64,000 nt of DNA from NCBI GenBank assembly GCA_031551265.1, contig JAVBNU010000010.1:3886-67885 (forward strand), in the 5' to 3' direction. This document shows, one piece after another, positions 50,644 through 58,959 of this stretch. The DNA is from JAVBNU01 sp031551265 (lineage in GTDB: Bacteria > Cyanobacteriota > Vampirovibrionia > Gastranaerophilales > Gastranaerophilaceae). Both the position numbers and the translations under genes were made by a program. Each line of letters begins with the position of its first letter. The stretch's first letter is position 1. The notes under the pieces are model-generated. The model saw nothing but the letters and a program-made list of their open reading frames with translations. It did not search any database and was not told the DNA's origin.

Positions 50644-52219
50644 AACTTTTTTATATAAAAGACCTGTTAAAAGTGATATTGATTTAAATATATGGCTTTG
50701 TTTCCCTGGTGTTTATGCGTTTGGTATGTCATCTTTGGGTTATTTATCAATTTTTAAAGCATTTGATGTGCAAAAAAAGTATTTTGTAGAGCGTATTTTT
50801 ACGGATACCAAAATAACCAATAAACAGTCTTCAGAAGTAGATTTGATGGGTATTTCCGTTTCGTTTGAGATTGATTTTTTGCAGATATTCAAAATATTCG
50901 ATAAGTATAAGATTCCGTACAAATCGGCTGACCGTGAGGAAGGTTATCCTCTTATTTACGGTGGTGGGCCCGTTTTGACAGCTAATCCCGAGCCGTATGC
51001 TGAGTTTTTCGACTTTATTATGATTGGCGATGGCGAGGAGGCTAATCTTCGGGTTGCTGAGTTTATTCGTGCGAATAAACAATTATCGAAAGAGGAGCTG
51101 CTCAAAAAACTGGCAGAGCTGGGCGGAATCTACGTGCCTGCGCTTACGGAATTTGATTTTAAGAATAATCAAATCAGAACGCACGGAAAACCTTTTACGG
51201 TGCATAAACAGACGGTTGAATTGACAGAATGTCTTGCGACACCGATTTTGACAGAGGATAGTTTTTTTCCTAATACGCATATCATTGAGCTATCGCGTGG
51301 GTGTCCGATGCAGTGTAAGTTTTGTATGGCGTCTTATTTGAATTTGCCGTATAGATACGCGAATTATGAGCAGATAATTAAAAGCATAGAGCTGGGATTG
51401 CAATATACAAATAAGATTGCTTTCTTGGGCGCGTTGGTGTCGGGGCACCCAAGATTTGAAGACATTTGTGACTACGTGTACCAAAAAGTTATTAATGGCC
51501 AGCATATTGAGCTTTCAGTCTCTTCGTTGCGAGCTGACAGGGTGTCTGAGAAAGCTGTGAAAACACTTGTTGCGTGCGGGCAAAAACACGCAACAATAGC
51601 TATAGAAGCGGGTAGTGAGCGTTTAAGAAAAACTATTAACAAAAATATCACTGAAAAAGATATTTTCCATTTTGTACAAAAAGCGAGTGATAATGGTTTA
51701 AAAGGCGTAAAAATTTATGCAATGATTGGATTGCCGACTGAGACTGACAAAGATATTAAAGAGCTTGTAGATTTAATGCTGAGATTGAAAGCGAAGTATA
51801 AAACGTTTGATTTTACGGTTAGTTTTGCAACGTTTGTGCCTAAAGCACATACTCCTTTCCAGTTTGTAGAAAGGGAAAAGCCCAAATCACTTGAGAAAAA
51901 ATATAACTATGTCAAAAAACATCTTGCCAAAAAGGGTATTAAAGTGCGCGTTTCCAGTATAAAATGGGATGACGTTCAGGCTCTGTTTTCGCGTGGCGAC
52001 AGAAGATTATGTGATTACGCAATAGAAGTCTATAAAGCAGGTGGTAAATTAGGTGCGTTTAGGCAAGTTTATAAGAGTATGCAGAAGAAAAAGCTTTTGC
52101 CTGATTATGATGAGGCGGTTTATGCAACAAGGGATCCACAAAAGAATCTCGCCTGGAACTTTATAAAAATTTCACCCGGCATCGATGAGCTAATCGAAGA
52201 GTTTGAAGATTTAGCTTAA
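50636..52219 (+). CDS. B12-binding-type radical SAM protein (YgiQ/TIGR03960-like)
   Basis: A 527-residue enzyme with an N-terminal B12-like Rossmann half (LMGISVSFEIDFLQIFKIFD; PLIYGGGPVLTANPEPYAEF), then a radical SAM core with CPMQCKFCMASY (the CxxxCxxC) and AIEAGSERLRKTINKNITEK. The remainder resembles the C-terminal part of TIGR03960-type proteins. Its reaction is unknown; homologues often lie beside TIGR03936 genes, which are not seen here. It is coupled to the transporter upstream. Confidence 0.82.
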   Translation: MSETFLYKRPVKSDIDLNIWLCFPGVYAFGMSSLGYLSIFKAFDVQKKYFVERIFTDTKITNKQSSEVDLMGISVSFEIDFLQIFKIFDKYKIPYKSADREEGYPLIYGGGPVLTANPEPYAEFFDFIMIGDGEEANLRVAEFIRANKQLSKEELLKKLAELGGIYVPALTEFDFKNNQIRTHGKPFTVHKQTVELTECLATPILTEDSFFPNTHIIELSRGCPMQCKFCMASYLNLPYRYANYEQIIKSIELGLQYTNKIAFLGALVSGHPRFEDICDYVYQKVINGQHIELSVSSLRADRVSEKAVKTLVACGQKHATIAIEAGSERLRKTINKNITEKDIFHFVQKASDNGLKGVKIYAMIGLPTETDKDIKELVDLMLRLKAKYKTFDFTVSFATFVPKAHTPFQFVEREKPKSLEKKYNYVKKHLAKKGIKVRVSSIKWDDVQALFSRGDRRLCDYAIEVYKAGGKLGAFRQVYKSMQKKKLLPDYDEAVYATRDPQKNLAWNFIKISPGIDELIEEFEDLA

Positions 52220-52269
52220 AATTTTTGTGAATTAGGGAACCCACCCCAACATTAATTTCCCCAAAAAAT

Positions 52270-52300
52270 AACTCGTACTCACTGGAGAGGAGTACGAGTT
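52270..52300 (-). terminator. Intrinsic terminator of the SLH gene
   Basis: On the minus strand AACTCGTACTCC and GAGTACGAGTT form a strong stem, followed by ATTTTTT. It lies 36 bases after the SLH gene stop. Confidence 0.82.
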
Positions 52301-52335
52301 AAAATTATCTTAAATTAAAAGATTAAATATATTGC

Positions 52336-54567
52336 TTATTTGCAAGCAGATTGAGCACCGCAACCAAAAGCAATAGTAACTTTTTCTTTAGGGTTAACCG
52401 CAGTTACTCTGTTGCCTTTTGTGTCTACTAAGTACATAAGCTCATCACCTGTGTATTGAAGTAAGCCTGTTGTACCTGATAATGCAGTACCAACGAAGTC
52501 TACAGGAGCTAAAACAGCTGTTTTAGTTGAGTCAAGTAAACTACGTCCTGCTGCTTTGAATTCAGCTCTGCTTAATTCACCAACGGCAACACCAACACCT
52601 TGTGTAGTGCCTTCAATAGCGTTACCAACGTTAGCAACCATGCCGCCTAATGTACGACCTGTAATACCGACTAAGCCACCTACTAATGCGAATGGCGCTT
52701 CTAGCGTTCTAATTATTATGTTAGGTTTTTTCTCAGTATTAACTTGTGCACTAAGCATTTGTTTTGGCAAATCAGCTTTGTTGCAATCGCTTTCGATACG
52801 GTTATAAACCATTCTCAAAGCGCCTTTGCATTTTGTTGAAGGACGAACTACCTCTACAACTTGACCGTATACTTTGGAGCCGCATGGGAATGCGCATCCG
52901 TTAATTGTTATTTCTTCGGTAGTTGTAGCAGCGAAGTGGTCACCAACTTGTGCTGATTTTGCGCTGATTTCGTCGTTGAAACATATTTGTAATGTAGGAA
53001 CGTTAACGATTTCTTCTCTTTCTAAGAATGCTGCTCCGCCTGTGCATTCGCAATCATCCATAGTGATTTTATCGTTAGTGTCATAGCCGATAGCTACACG
53101 CACGCCTTGAAGCATAGAAGCTAGCTCAGCACGTGACGCATCTCTTTGTGGGCTAATTGTGTTAGGCATTGGGCTGTTTTTCAACGCGCCTGTTTCAAGA
53201 ACTTTCGCTACAGGTATTTTTGCCCAGCCTGGAACATTTGCGCCGTCACAATATTGGCTTAAAATGCTGTCAGCTTTGCAATCGTCCATAGGACAGTTGA
53301 TACCTTTAGCTAAGATAGTCATAGCTTCTGTTTTTGATACAGGTTTGTTCGGTTGGAATGTTTTATCCGGGTAACCGGCCATTAAACCAGCTGTTACAGC
53401 TTCGCTAATAGCTTTGTGGCCCCAGAAGCTTTTTGGTACGTCTTTGAAGCAAGAGCAAGCGTCGGTTGTTGCTTGTGCGATATCAACATTTAACCCTTTT
53501 GTGATCATTGCAGCCATTTCTGCTCTTGAGATAGGCAGATTAGGTTTGAATGTTCTATCAGGGTAACCTGCAATAATATTATTAGCAGTTAATCTGTTGA
53601 TGTCACAACCAGCCCAGAATCCAGGTGGGATGTCTTCAAACGCAGTAATTAGGGGAGCTGCTGCACCTGTTACGGGGTTGTTTTGGATAGTGTATGGCAC
53701 GAATGATTTATGCAATGCTTCCATACTGTTAGAAGATTGGATTTCAATCGGGCAATTTGCACCATTCATTTGGTTTTCGCATCGGTTTAACGCTGCACCG
53801 CCGCCACAGTTACATCCGCAACCATTACCGCTGATAATAGGGATGTTTGCTGCTGCGCCTGTCATTTCAGGGCATGTTTGACAGCCTTTAAGAGGTACGC
53901 CTGTACCTGCACAACCACAACCACATGGAGCTGCTGCACCTGTAACTACAGGAGCGTTAAGATAAGCACCATTAGCGTACATTGCGCCATTGTAAGCATA
54001 GTTCAAGCCATCATAGCCTAAACCCATACCGTTTGCTTCCGAACCTGTATAGTTAGGGCCGCCGAATACCCATTGAGGATATGCATATACTTGTCTTTCA
54101 AGTACGTCACTACATCCACCCGGGCAAGACGCTGTTGCAGGGACTGCAGGTTTGTCACAAGCAGTTTTGCAAGGTGCATTTTTGTCAGCACAACGACATT
54201 TTGGCTCGCCGCACTCACATTTTGGTTTTTCCTCAGCACATTTAGGTGCTTTGTCGCATTTTGATACTTTTTTGCAACGTTTTTCTTTTTTCTTGCAGCC
54301 TTTGTCCGGTCTTGCGCATTCGCATTTATCTACCGGACAGCCGCAGCCGCAGTCTTCTACAGGAGCTGCAAAACCACAATCTTCAGGGATTGTGTTCAAT
54401 GCACCCGGACACGGAGCCGTATCAGGGGTTATTGGAGTATTACAGCCGGGCAAAGGACAAGCTGCACCTGTAACTACAGGCATTGTATCTGCCATAGTTA
54501 AGGTCATTGTACTCGCAGCTATTCCAACTGTTAAAATCGCCGCAAGCGATAGTTTCTTAATAGTCAT
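52336..54567 (-). CDS. Very Cys-rich SLH-domain envelope protein
   Basis: A 743-residue exported protein with signal peptide MTIKKLSLAAILTVGIAAST. The N-terminal 280 residues are extraordinarily rich in cysteine, with basic and Pro/Gly-rich stretches (DCGCGCPVDKCECARPDKGC; KCAEEKPKCECGEPKCRCAD). Repeated PVVTGAA motifs occur. Three SLH domains follow, FEDIPPGFWAGCDINRLTAN, CFKDVPKSFWGHKAISEAV and VPGWAKIPVAKVLETGALKN, of the kind that bind peptidoglycan-linked polymers. A beta-domain shared with 36116-36841 and a hydrophobic Gly-rich region (about 640-720) close the protein. It is probably a major structural envelope component. The cysteines suggest disulfide cross-linking or metal binding. 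Confidence 0.85.
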   Translation of the reverse strand: MTIKKLSLAAILTVGIAASTMTLTMADTMPVVTGAACPLPGCNTPITPDTAPCPGALNTIPEDCGFAAPVEDCGCGCPVDKCECARPDKGCKKKEKRCKKVSKCDKAPKCAEEKPKCECGEPKCRCADKNAPCKTACDKPAVPATASCPGGCSDVLERQVYAYPQWVFGGPNYTGSEANGMGLGYDGLNYAYNGAMYANGAYLNAPVVTGAAAPCGCGCAGTGVPLKGCQTCPEMTGAAANIPIISGNGCGCNCGGGAALNRCENQMNGANCPIEIQSSNSMEALHKSFVPYTIQNNPVTGAAAPLITAFEDIPPGFWAGCDINRLTANNIIAGYPDRTFKPNLPISRAEMAAMITKGLNVDIAQATTDACSCFKDVPKSFWGHKAISEAVTAGLMAGYPDKTFQPNKPVSKTEAMTILAKGINCPMDDCKADSILSQYCDGANVPGWAKIPVAKVLETGALKNSPMPNTISPQRDASRAELASMLQGVRVAIGYDTNDKITMDDCECTGGAAFLEREEIVNVPTLQICFNDEISAKSAQVGDHFAATTTEEITINGCAFPCGSKVYGQVVEVVRPSTKCKGALRMVYNRIESDCNKADLPKQMLSAQVNTEKKPNIIIRTLEAPFALVGGLVGITGRTLGGMVANVGNAIEGTTQGVGVAVGELSRAEFKAAGRSLLDSTKTAVLAPVDFVGTALSGTTGLLQYTGDELMYLVDTKGNRVTAVNPKEKVTIAFGCGAQSACK

Positions 54568-54941
54568 TTTTCCCTCCTTACGTAAGAAATTATACAGGAT
54601 GCTCCATTGCTGGATTACCTGTAGCTATTGTTTACTCTATAAAAGATTTGTTATCTTTCATTTTTATATATGAATTATGAAGGCGAAATTACCTATTAAT
54701 CATTACCGAAAAAGGTTATCTTATCGGGCTATTTGAAAATCTAAACTCTGAAACTAATTAGTAATGAATTTTTTTAGGCTATGAGTACATCAAACTAAGA
54801 TTTGATACTAACCGTCTGAGAGTCTTCTTTAAGAAAGTTAAATTTTAACTGATAAAGCAATAGGCAAATTCACTTTTTTATGATATGCTCAAAACCCAAA
54901 CACAACAACAATGTTCCCTTTTTTAACATAAGGAGACTCTT

Positions 54942-55565
54942 ATGGTCGTTAATTTTAAAGGTTTTTCAGAACTCGTGAGCACGGGAGTTAAATGTATTGG
55001 AAAAACAGGCTATCGCGTCCAATCTTGGGAATCTGTAATGAACGGTAATCCGCTAATCCAGCAAATTACGAAACATGTATACTATGACGCAAACAATGAA
55101 GGGGTTAAATTTGTCACCACAACAAGGCGAAACAGAGGTATAATCAGAGATATTGTGTATTCTAACGGGGATTTTCGCCATATTGAAACTCAAGAAGCTT
55201 ATAGGATAACGTCTGGCAAAAAAGGACTCAAAGAATTTACAAAAGTTGAGCATTTTGCACCTGATTCGTATCTAACCCATGAAATCAACCGCTCAAAGCC
55301 TTCAGCCATTATAGTGGAAGAAATTAAGAAAGCGTTGAATAGAACTTGTAATAGAATAAAGAATATAATAAATGGCTCTCTTGGGAAAGTATCCGGCAAA
55401 AATAACTCTAACGCGGTTGAGTTTTCAACGATGGACTCGCATATCACTCACCGCACCCCGGAATCTTCTTTGTCTGCCGATATAATTAATAAAATACGCA
55501 AAGAGTTGAATAACCAGTACAAAGCGTATAGAAAAATTGCCAATATAGTTGATAAGTATAACTAA
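54942..55565 (+). CDS. Hypothetical protein
   Basis: A 207-residue basic protein, MVVNFKGFSELVSTGVKCIG at the start, then a beta-rich part (KHVYYDANNEGVKFVTTTRR; IVYSNGDFRHIETQEAYRIT) and a helical C-terminal half (IVEEIKKALNRTCNRIKNII). AAGGAGAC precedes the ATG. A terminator follows. No domain is recognised. The 375-base spacer upstream holds the SLH promoter region and a short open stretch without a start. Confidence 0.62.
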   Translation: MVVNFKGFSELVSTGVKCIGKTGYRVQSWESVMNGNPLIQQITKHVYYDANNEGVKFVTTTRRNRGIIRDIVYSNGDFRHIETQEAYRITSGKKGLKEFTKVEHFAPDSYLTHEINRSKPSAIIVEEIKKALNRTCNRIKNIINGSLGKVSGKNNSNAVEFSTMDSHITHRTPESSLSADIINKIRKELNNQYKAYRKIANIVDKYN

Positions 55566-55571
55566 AAAAAT

Positions 55572-55596
55572 AGAGTCTGAATTTCAGACTCTTTTA
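55572..55596. terminator. Intrinsic terminator, usable on both strands
   Basis: AGAGTCTGAA and TTCAGACTCTTTTA, between the convergent genes ending at 55565 and 55620. Confidence 0.8.
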
Positions 55597-55619
55597 TAGT
55601 GTATAAAAAGTTTATTTTA

Positions 55620-56213
55620 TTATTCTTCTGTTTCAGCAGGTGCTTCAGCTGTTTCGGCTGTTTCTTCAACGGCTTCTTCTTTTTTAGCTTTAGCTGCTTT
55701 TTTCTCTTTTATTTCTTTAACTTCTTCTTGTACTTCTTCTTCGATAATTTCGTTTTTGATTACTTCAGAAGCGTTTACGATTAAAGCGATATCAGCTTTA
55801 ACTTTTGAAGTTAATTTGATTAAGATTCTGTACTCGCCAACTTTATTAACTGCTGAGTCAACGGAAATATTCTTTCTATCAAGGTCTAAGCCTGTTTTTT
55901 CTTTGAGTTCTTCAGAAATTTTCTTAGTTGTAATTGTACCGAATAATTTGCCTGTTTCACCGGCTTTTACCGACATTTCAAGTTTGCCTAAATCTTCAAT
56001 CTTTTTAGCTACTTCCATAGCTTCCTGATGTAATTTTTCTTGTTTAGCTTTGATGCGGGCTATGTTTTGTTCTCTCTTTGCTAAAGCGCCTTTTGTCGCC
56101 ATTTCAGCCATGTTCTGTGGTATTAAAAAATTTCTTGCATAACCGTCTTTTACTACTATAACATCGCCTGTTTCGCCCAGGTTTTGTACTTCACGTTTTA
56201 ATATAACTTGCAT
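55620..56213 (-). CDS. rplI: 50S ribosomal protein L9 with acidic C-terminal extension
   Basis: A 197-residue L9. The N-terminal RNA-binding part MQVILKREVQNLGETGDVIV with VKDGYARNFLIPQNMAEMA is typical, as is the connecting helix and C-terminal domain (LFGTITTKKISEELKEKTGL). The family is about 150 residues; here residues about 155-197 are a Glu/Ala/Lys-rich extension (EEEVQEEVKEIKEKKAAKAK). No other ribosomal gene is nearby. Confidence 0.93.
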   Translation of the reverse strand: MQVILKREVQNLGETGDVIVVKDGYARNFLIPQNMAEMATKGALAKREQNIARIKAKQEKLHQEAMEVAKKIEDLGKLEMSVKAGETGKLFGTITTKKISEELKEKTGLDLDRKNISVDSAVNKVGEYRILIKLTSKVKADIALIVNASEVIKNEIIEEEVQEEVKEIKEKKAAKAKKEEAVEETAETAEAPAETEE

Positions 56214-56331
56214 TTGTTAAGTCTCCTTACTTATTTTTAACTATGTTTATAATAGTAATTTAAACAAAATTATTTGTCATGTACCTGTATTATTGGTGGG
56301 CTGGCGAGGCCACCCTATAGTTTTGTCGGTG

Positions 56332-56613
56332 TTTCCCCTCTCCCCAGTGCGGGAGAGGGGTTGGGGTGAGGGGTACAGCAAGTTTCAAGGATTAACTTTT
56401 GTTAATTTTACTAATGTAGTTATGTACACGTATAAATTGTGTGTAACATTGTTGCAGAAAGGCTGTAAAGGGTGTGCACTGCGCACCATTATATTTCGGT
56501 GCGTGGGACGCACCCTACCTACTACAGTTTTGTTGATATTTCCCCTCTCCCCTATGCGGGAGAGGGGTTGGGGGTGAGGGGTACAGCAAGTTTTAAGGAT
56601 TAATTTTTGTTAA
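56332..56613. repeat. Direct repeat pair with enclosed REP palindromes
   Basis: Two copies of about 75 bases, 56332-56405 and 56539-56613, each starting TTTCCCCTCTCCC and holding GCGGGAGAGGGGTTGG, then GTGAGGGGTACAGCAAGTTT and AAGGATTAA. CCCCTCTCCC and GGGAGAGGGG form a hairpin. Between the copies lie two REP-like palindromes, GGTGTGCACTGCGCACC (56471-56487) and GGTGCGTGGGACGCACC (56498-56514). A decayed REP-like unit precedes the pair at 56295-56320. A fragment of the same hairpin is at about 22058. The whole 510-base gap (56214-56724) is repeats. Confidence 0.8.
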
Positions 56614-56724
56614 ATTCGTAACTTGTTAGCAAAAGCATCATTTTTCAGCGAATGCGCAATAAAATTGACACCTTGCTTGAATAGAATTACAATAAATTCA
56701 ATATATAAGGTGGGAGAAATTTAT

Positions 56725-57702
56725 ATGAGCAATAATGAGCAGTCTGCACAACCATTTGAAAACAACTCCGGTCAGGGTGAAAATGTGCCAGTACTGGACA
56801 TAGTATCCAAACGTTTCAACTGGGGTGTGGTTTTTAGCCCACTTATTTGGGGATTTATCCATAAAAAATATAGTATTATATTTATTATTTTATTACCGAT
56901 GGCTAGCATATTTTTTGCAAACCTCAATTATACTGTGCTTCCCATAGTAATATTAATAATTTTTCTTTTATTACTAGCTTGGTTTGGTACACAAGGCAAT
57001 AAATGGGCGTGGCAATCAACCTCATATAAAAATATTGATGAATTTCACAAGGTACAAAAACAATGGGCAACAGCGGGTGTGGTGTTAAAATGTCTAATCA
57101 TAGTGTATTTTTTATTACTCCATATCGCATTCTTATACTCCTCTCCGGGACATCAAAACACCCACATTACAGGCGTTAACAAATCATTTGCTACTTTGAA
57201 TCAAGCCATATCGCTGGCATCAACAGAAAATAATGTTAGTCCTGCTGATTCAACTATTGGTACAAGCACGAGTGAGCTGATTGAGCGAGTATTTGTTCCG
57301 CTAATGAAAATTTCGCAAAAATGGGATAAGTGCTTCCAAACACAAGATGCTTTTGTATATTGTTTTGTTCCTTCTACGCCCGGTTGTGGAGATATACCCA
57401 CAAACCCAAATGATGTTGGCGATAATGCTTGTTTCATAGTGACAGTGGATGTGAATGGCTGGGCTAAAGAACCAAATGAAATTACTATAAATCCATATAA
57501 AGATAAGCACAAAGACCAATTCGTACTATATGTATACAAAAACGGCGTTGCCGGTGATAGTGAGGTTACAGGACCTATATTAAGAGGTGATGTTAAGAAC
57601 AAGAAGGCAAGAGGTGGAATTGCGACCCAAAAAACACCAATATCTCCCAAGCCTAATCGCGACAAAACAATGTGTGAAACTTGCGGCACCCTTGATAAAT
57701 AG
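56725..57702 (+). CDS. Membrane protein with pilin-like C-terminal part
   Basis: A 325-residue protein. The N-terminus contains the motif RFNWGVVFSPLIWGFIHKKY, typical of DUF2628-like membrane proteins, with hydrophobic helices at about 45-90 and a third near 125-150 (VLKCLIIVYFLLLHIAFLYS). The remaining 170 residues are extracytoplasmic with paired cysteines (KCFQTQDAFVYCFVPSTPGC; TMCETCGTLDK). The part after the third helix, with CFIVTVDVNGWAKEPNE, recalls type IV prepilin-like domains of this lineage, but this is weak. The ATG at 56725 follows AGGTGGGAG at 8 bases. Confidence 0.65.
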   Translation: MSNNEQSAQPFENNSGQGENVPVLDIVSKRFNWGVVFSPLIWGFIHKKYSIIFIILLPMASIFFANLNYTVLPIVILIIFLLLLAWFGTQGNKWAWQSTSYKNIDEFHKVQKQWATAGVVLKCLIIVYFLLLHIAFLYSSPGHQNTHITGVNKSFATLNQAISLASTENNVSPADSTIGTSTSELIERVFVPLMKISQKWDKCFQTQDAFVYCFVPSTPGCGDIPTNPNDVGDNACFIVTVDVNGWAKEPNEITINPYKDKHKDQFVLYVYKNGVAGDSEVTGPILRGDVKNKKARGGIATQKTPISPKPNRDKTMCETCGTLDK

Positions 57703-57707
57703 GGCTA

Positions 57708-57898
57708 TTACTTCAATATAAAATGTTGCCAGTTGTTGGGTGTAACAAGTTCAATTGATGAATTTTCGTAGTTTTCAAGGAAATTTGTCGGTTTTTTAAA
57801 TTTAGCCTTGGGATTGAATTTGAACTCAAAACCTTCAAGTTTATCATTTGAGAATCTTTTTTGCTTAAAGCCATCAAATTTGTCATTATAATAAAAAA
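57708..57898 (-). pseudogene. Coding remnant without a start codon
   Basis: A minus-strand open stretch reads NDKFDGFKQKRFSNDKLEGF, then EFKFNPKAKFKKPTNFLENY and SSIELVTPNNWQHFILK to a TAA at 57708-57710. The composition is protein-like, but an in-frame stop lies a few codons before NDKF and there is no ATG, GTG or TTG between. It is probably the C-terminal end of a lost gene. The 57 codons of another frame are also open, so this call is tentative. Confidence 0.35.
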
Positions 57899-57982
57899 AT
57901 TATCAGTAATTTTTATATCATAATATAAATTTTACCATTTTTGCTCTAAAAAATGCAAGGGAGCTATATTTCAATGGTGCGA

Positions 57983-58264
57983 TTACGGGCAAATGGCTTC
58001 CCAGTCGATGTCGTCCTCATCGGGCTCGCCGGGCTCACGGATTGTGTCGCCGTCCTCAACCATTACCTGCAAAATAAGACTAAGCTGCTTTTTATAATGC
58101 ATAAGTGCCAATTCTCTTGTTGGAGCGCAGTATGCGAAGTTTGGTAATTCTTTTATCTCAATGTAGTGATAAGGCTTGCCGTTAAAATCAAGGTCGGTGC
58201 CCTCAACCAGTGTCCAGTCTAGCTTCAAGTAATATTCTAAATCTTTTTTGACTTCACTATTCAT
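57983..58264 (-). CDS. HicB-like antitoxin-family protein
   Basis: A 93-residue protein of the HicB-like fold (partial RNase H-like): LEYYLKLDWTLVEGTDLDFN, then YIEIKELPNFAYCAPTRELA and MHYKKQLSLILQVMVEDGDT. The '(Y/H).I.I.ELP.....G.T..EA' pattern is typical of HicB antitoxins. No HicA toxin lies next to it. It overlaps the GerMN gene by 8 bases, so it is co-translated with cell-envelope genes of the truB operon, an odd place for an antitoxin; an orphan regulator is possible. Confidence 0.7.
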   Translation of the reverse strand: MNSEVKKDLEYYLKLDWTLVEGTDLDFNGKPYHYIEIKELPNFAYCAPTRELALMHYKKQLSLILQVMVEDGDTIREPGEPDEDDIDWEAICP

Positions 58265-58949
58265 CTGATAATGACTTTTCGCTCAATGGTTGTTTTATCA
58301 TAATGCCTTCGCCACCGATAACGTCAGCCTGCTTGCCGTCCAGGTACAAATATATCGGTTTTTTGGGGCTATTTGCCAGAGCAGTTTTTATTAATTGCTG
58401 GACGCGGCTGTAAAGGCTGTCAGCACCACCACCGTATTGAAAATCACCGTTTAAATCTATGATAATTTTGTCAGCAGTTTCTTTAACGGATAAAACTTTT
58501 GTGCCGCGAGGGATTTCACTATAATATTTCTGATTGTTTTCAGCAGAGTTAGGGCCTTTTAATAACTCTTTTATCGCCAATGATGTTTTGCTTTCACCCA
58601 CAGGGATTTCGCGATGGACTTGTTTAAACACATTTTGTCCGTCATCTTTTACATATAAAAAATATAATGTAGCGTATTCTTTCGGTTTTTCATCTTTTTT
58701 AGCAGCTTGAGGTTTGGGAGGTTCAGCTTTTTCAACCTTTTCGGCTCTGGTTGGAGGTGCTTGTCTCTCGGTACCGAGTTTGTCTATTATTCCGTCTTTT
58801 GCAAAAATAATAATCGCAGCGATGAGCACAAAAACAAAGATTTTTCCTGCATTAGAATTACCACCACCTTGGCCGCCACCGCCGTTATTGCTGCCCCCGC
58901 CGCTGGCATTACCTTTAGATTTACTATTTGCTTTTTTAGGTCTTCCCAT
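58257..58949 (-). CDS. GerMN-domain membrane-anchored protein
   Basis: A 230-residue protein. The start MGRPKKANSKSKGNASGGGS is basic and Gly/Ser/Asn-rich, then one transmembrane helix (IFVFVLIAAIIIFAKDGI), a Lys/Pro/Ala linker and a GerMN domain: ATLYFLYVKDDGQNVFKQVH, EIPVGESKTSLAIKELLKGP and IIIDLNGDFQYGGGADSLYS. GerMN domains occur in envelope and sporulation proteins such as GerM and LpqB. It is downstream of the DUF2993-like gene, probably part of the truB operon. Confidence 0.85.
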   Translation of the reverse strand: MGRPKKANSKSKGNASGGGSNNGGGGQGGGNSNAGKIFVFVLIAAIIIFAKDGIIDKLGTERQAPPTRAEKVEKAEPPKPQAAKKDEKPKEYATLYFLYVKDDGQNVFKQVHREIPVGESKTSLAIKELLKGPNSAENNQKYYSEIPRGTKVLSVKETADKIIIDLNGDFQYGGGADSLYSRVQQLIKTALANSPKKPIYLYLDGKQADVIGGEGIMIKQPLSEKSLSDE

Positions 58950-58959
58950 CTGAAACTCC

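Noticed and set aside
54768..54848. Open stretch reading FLGYEYIKLRFDTNRLRVFF, like the end of the HTH protein at 34468
   Set aside because: Only about five residues match, no start codon exists, and a stop lies just upstream; too short to call a pseudogene.
56293..56577. Plus-strand open frame of 94 codons
   Set aside because: It lies entirely in the repeat pair and REP palindromes and its sequence repeats itself accordingly.
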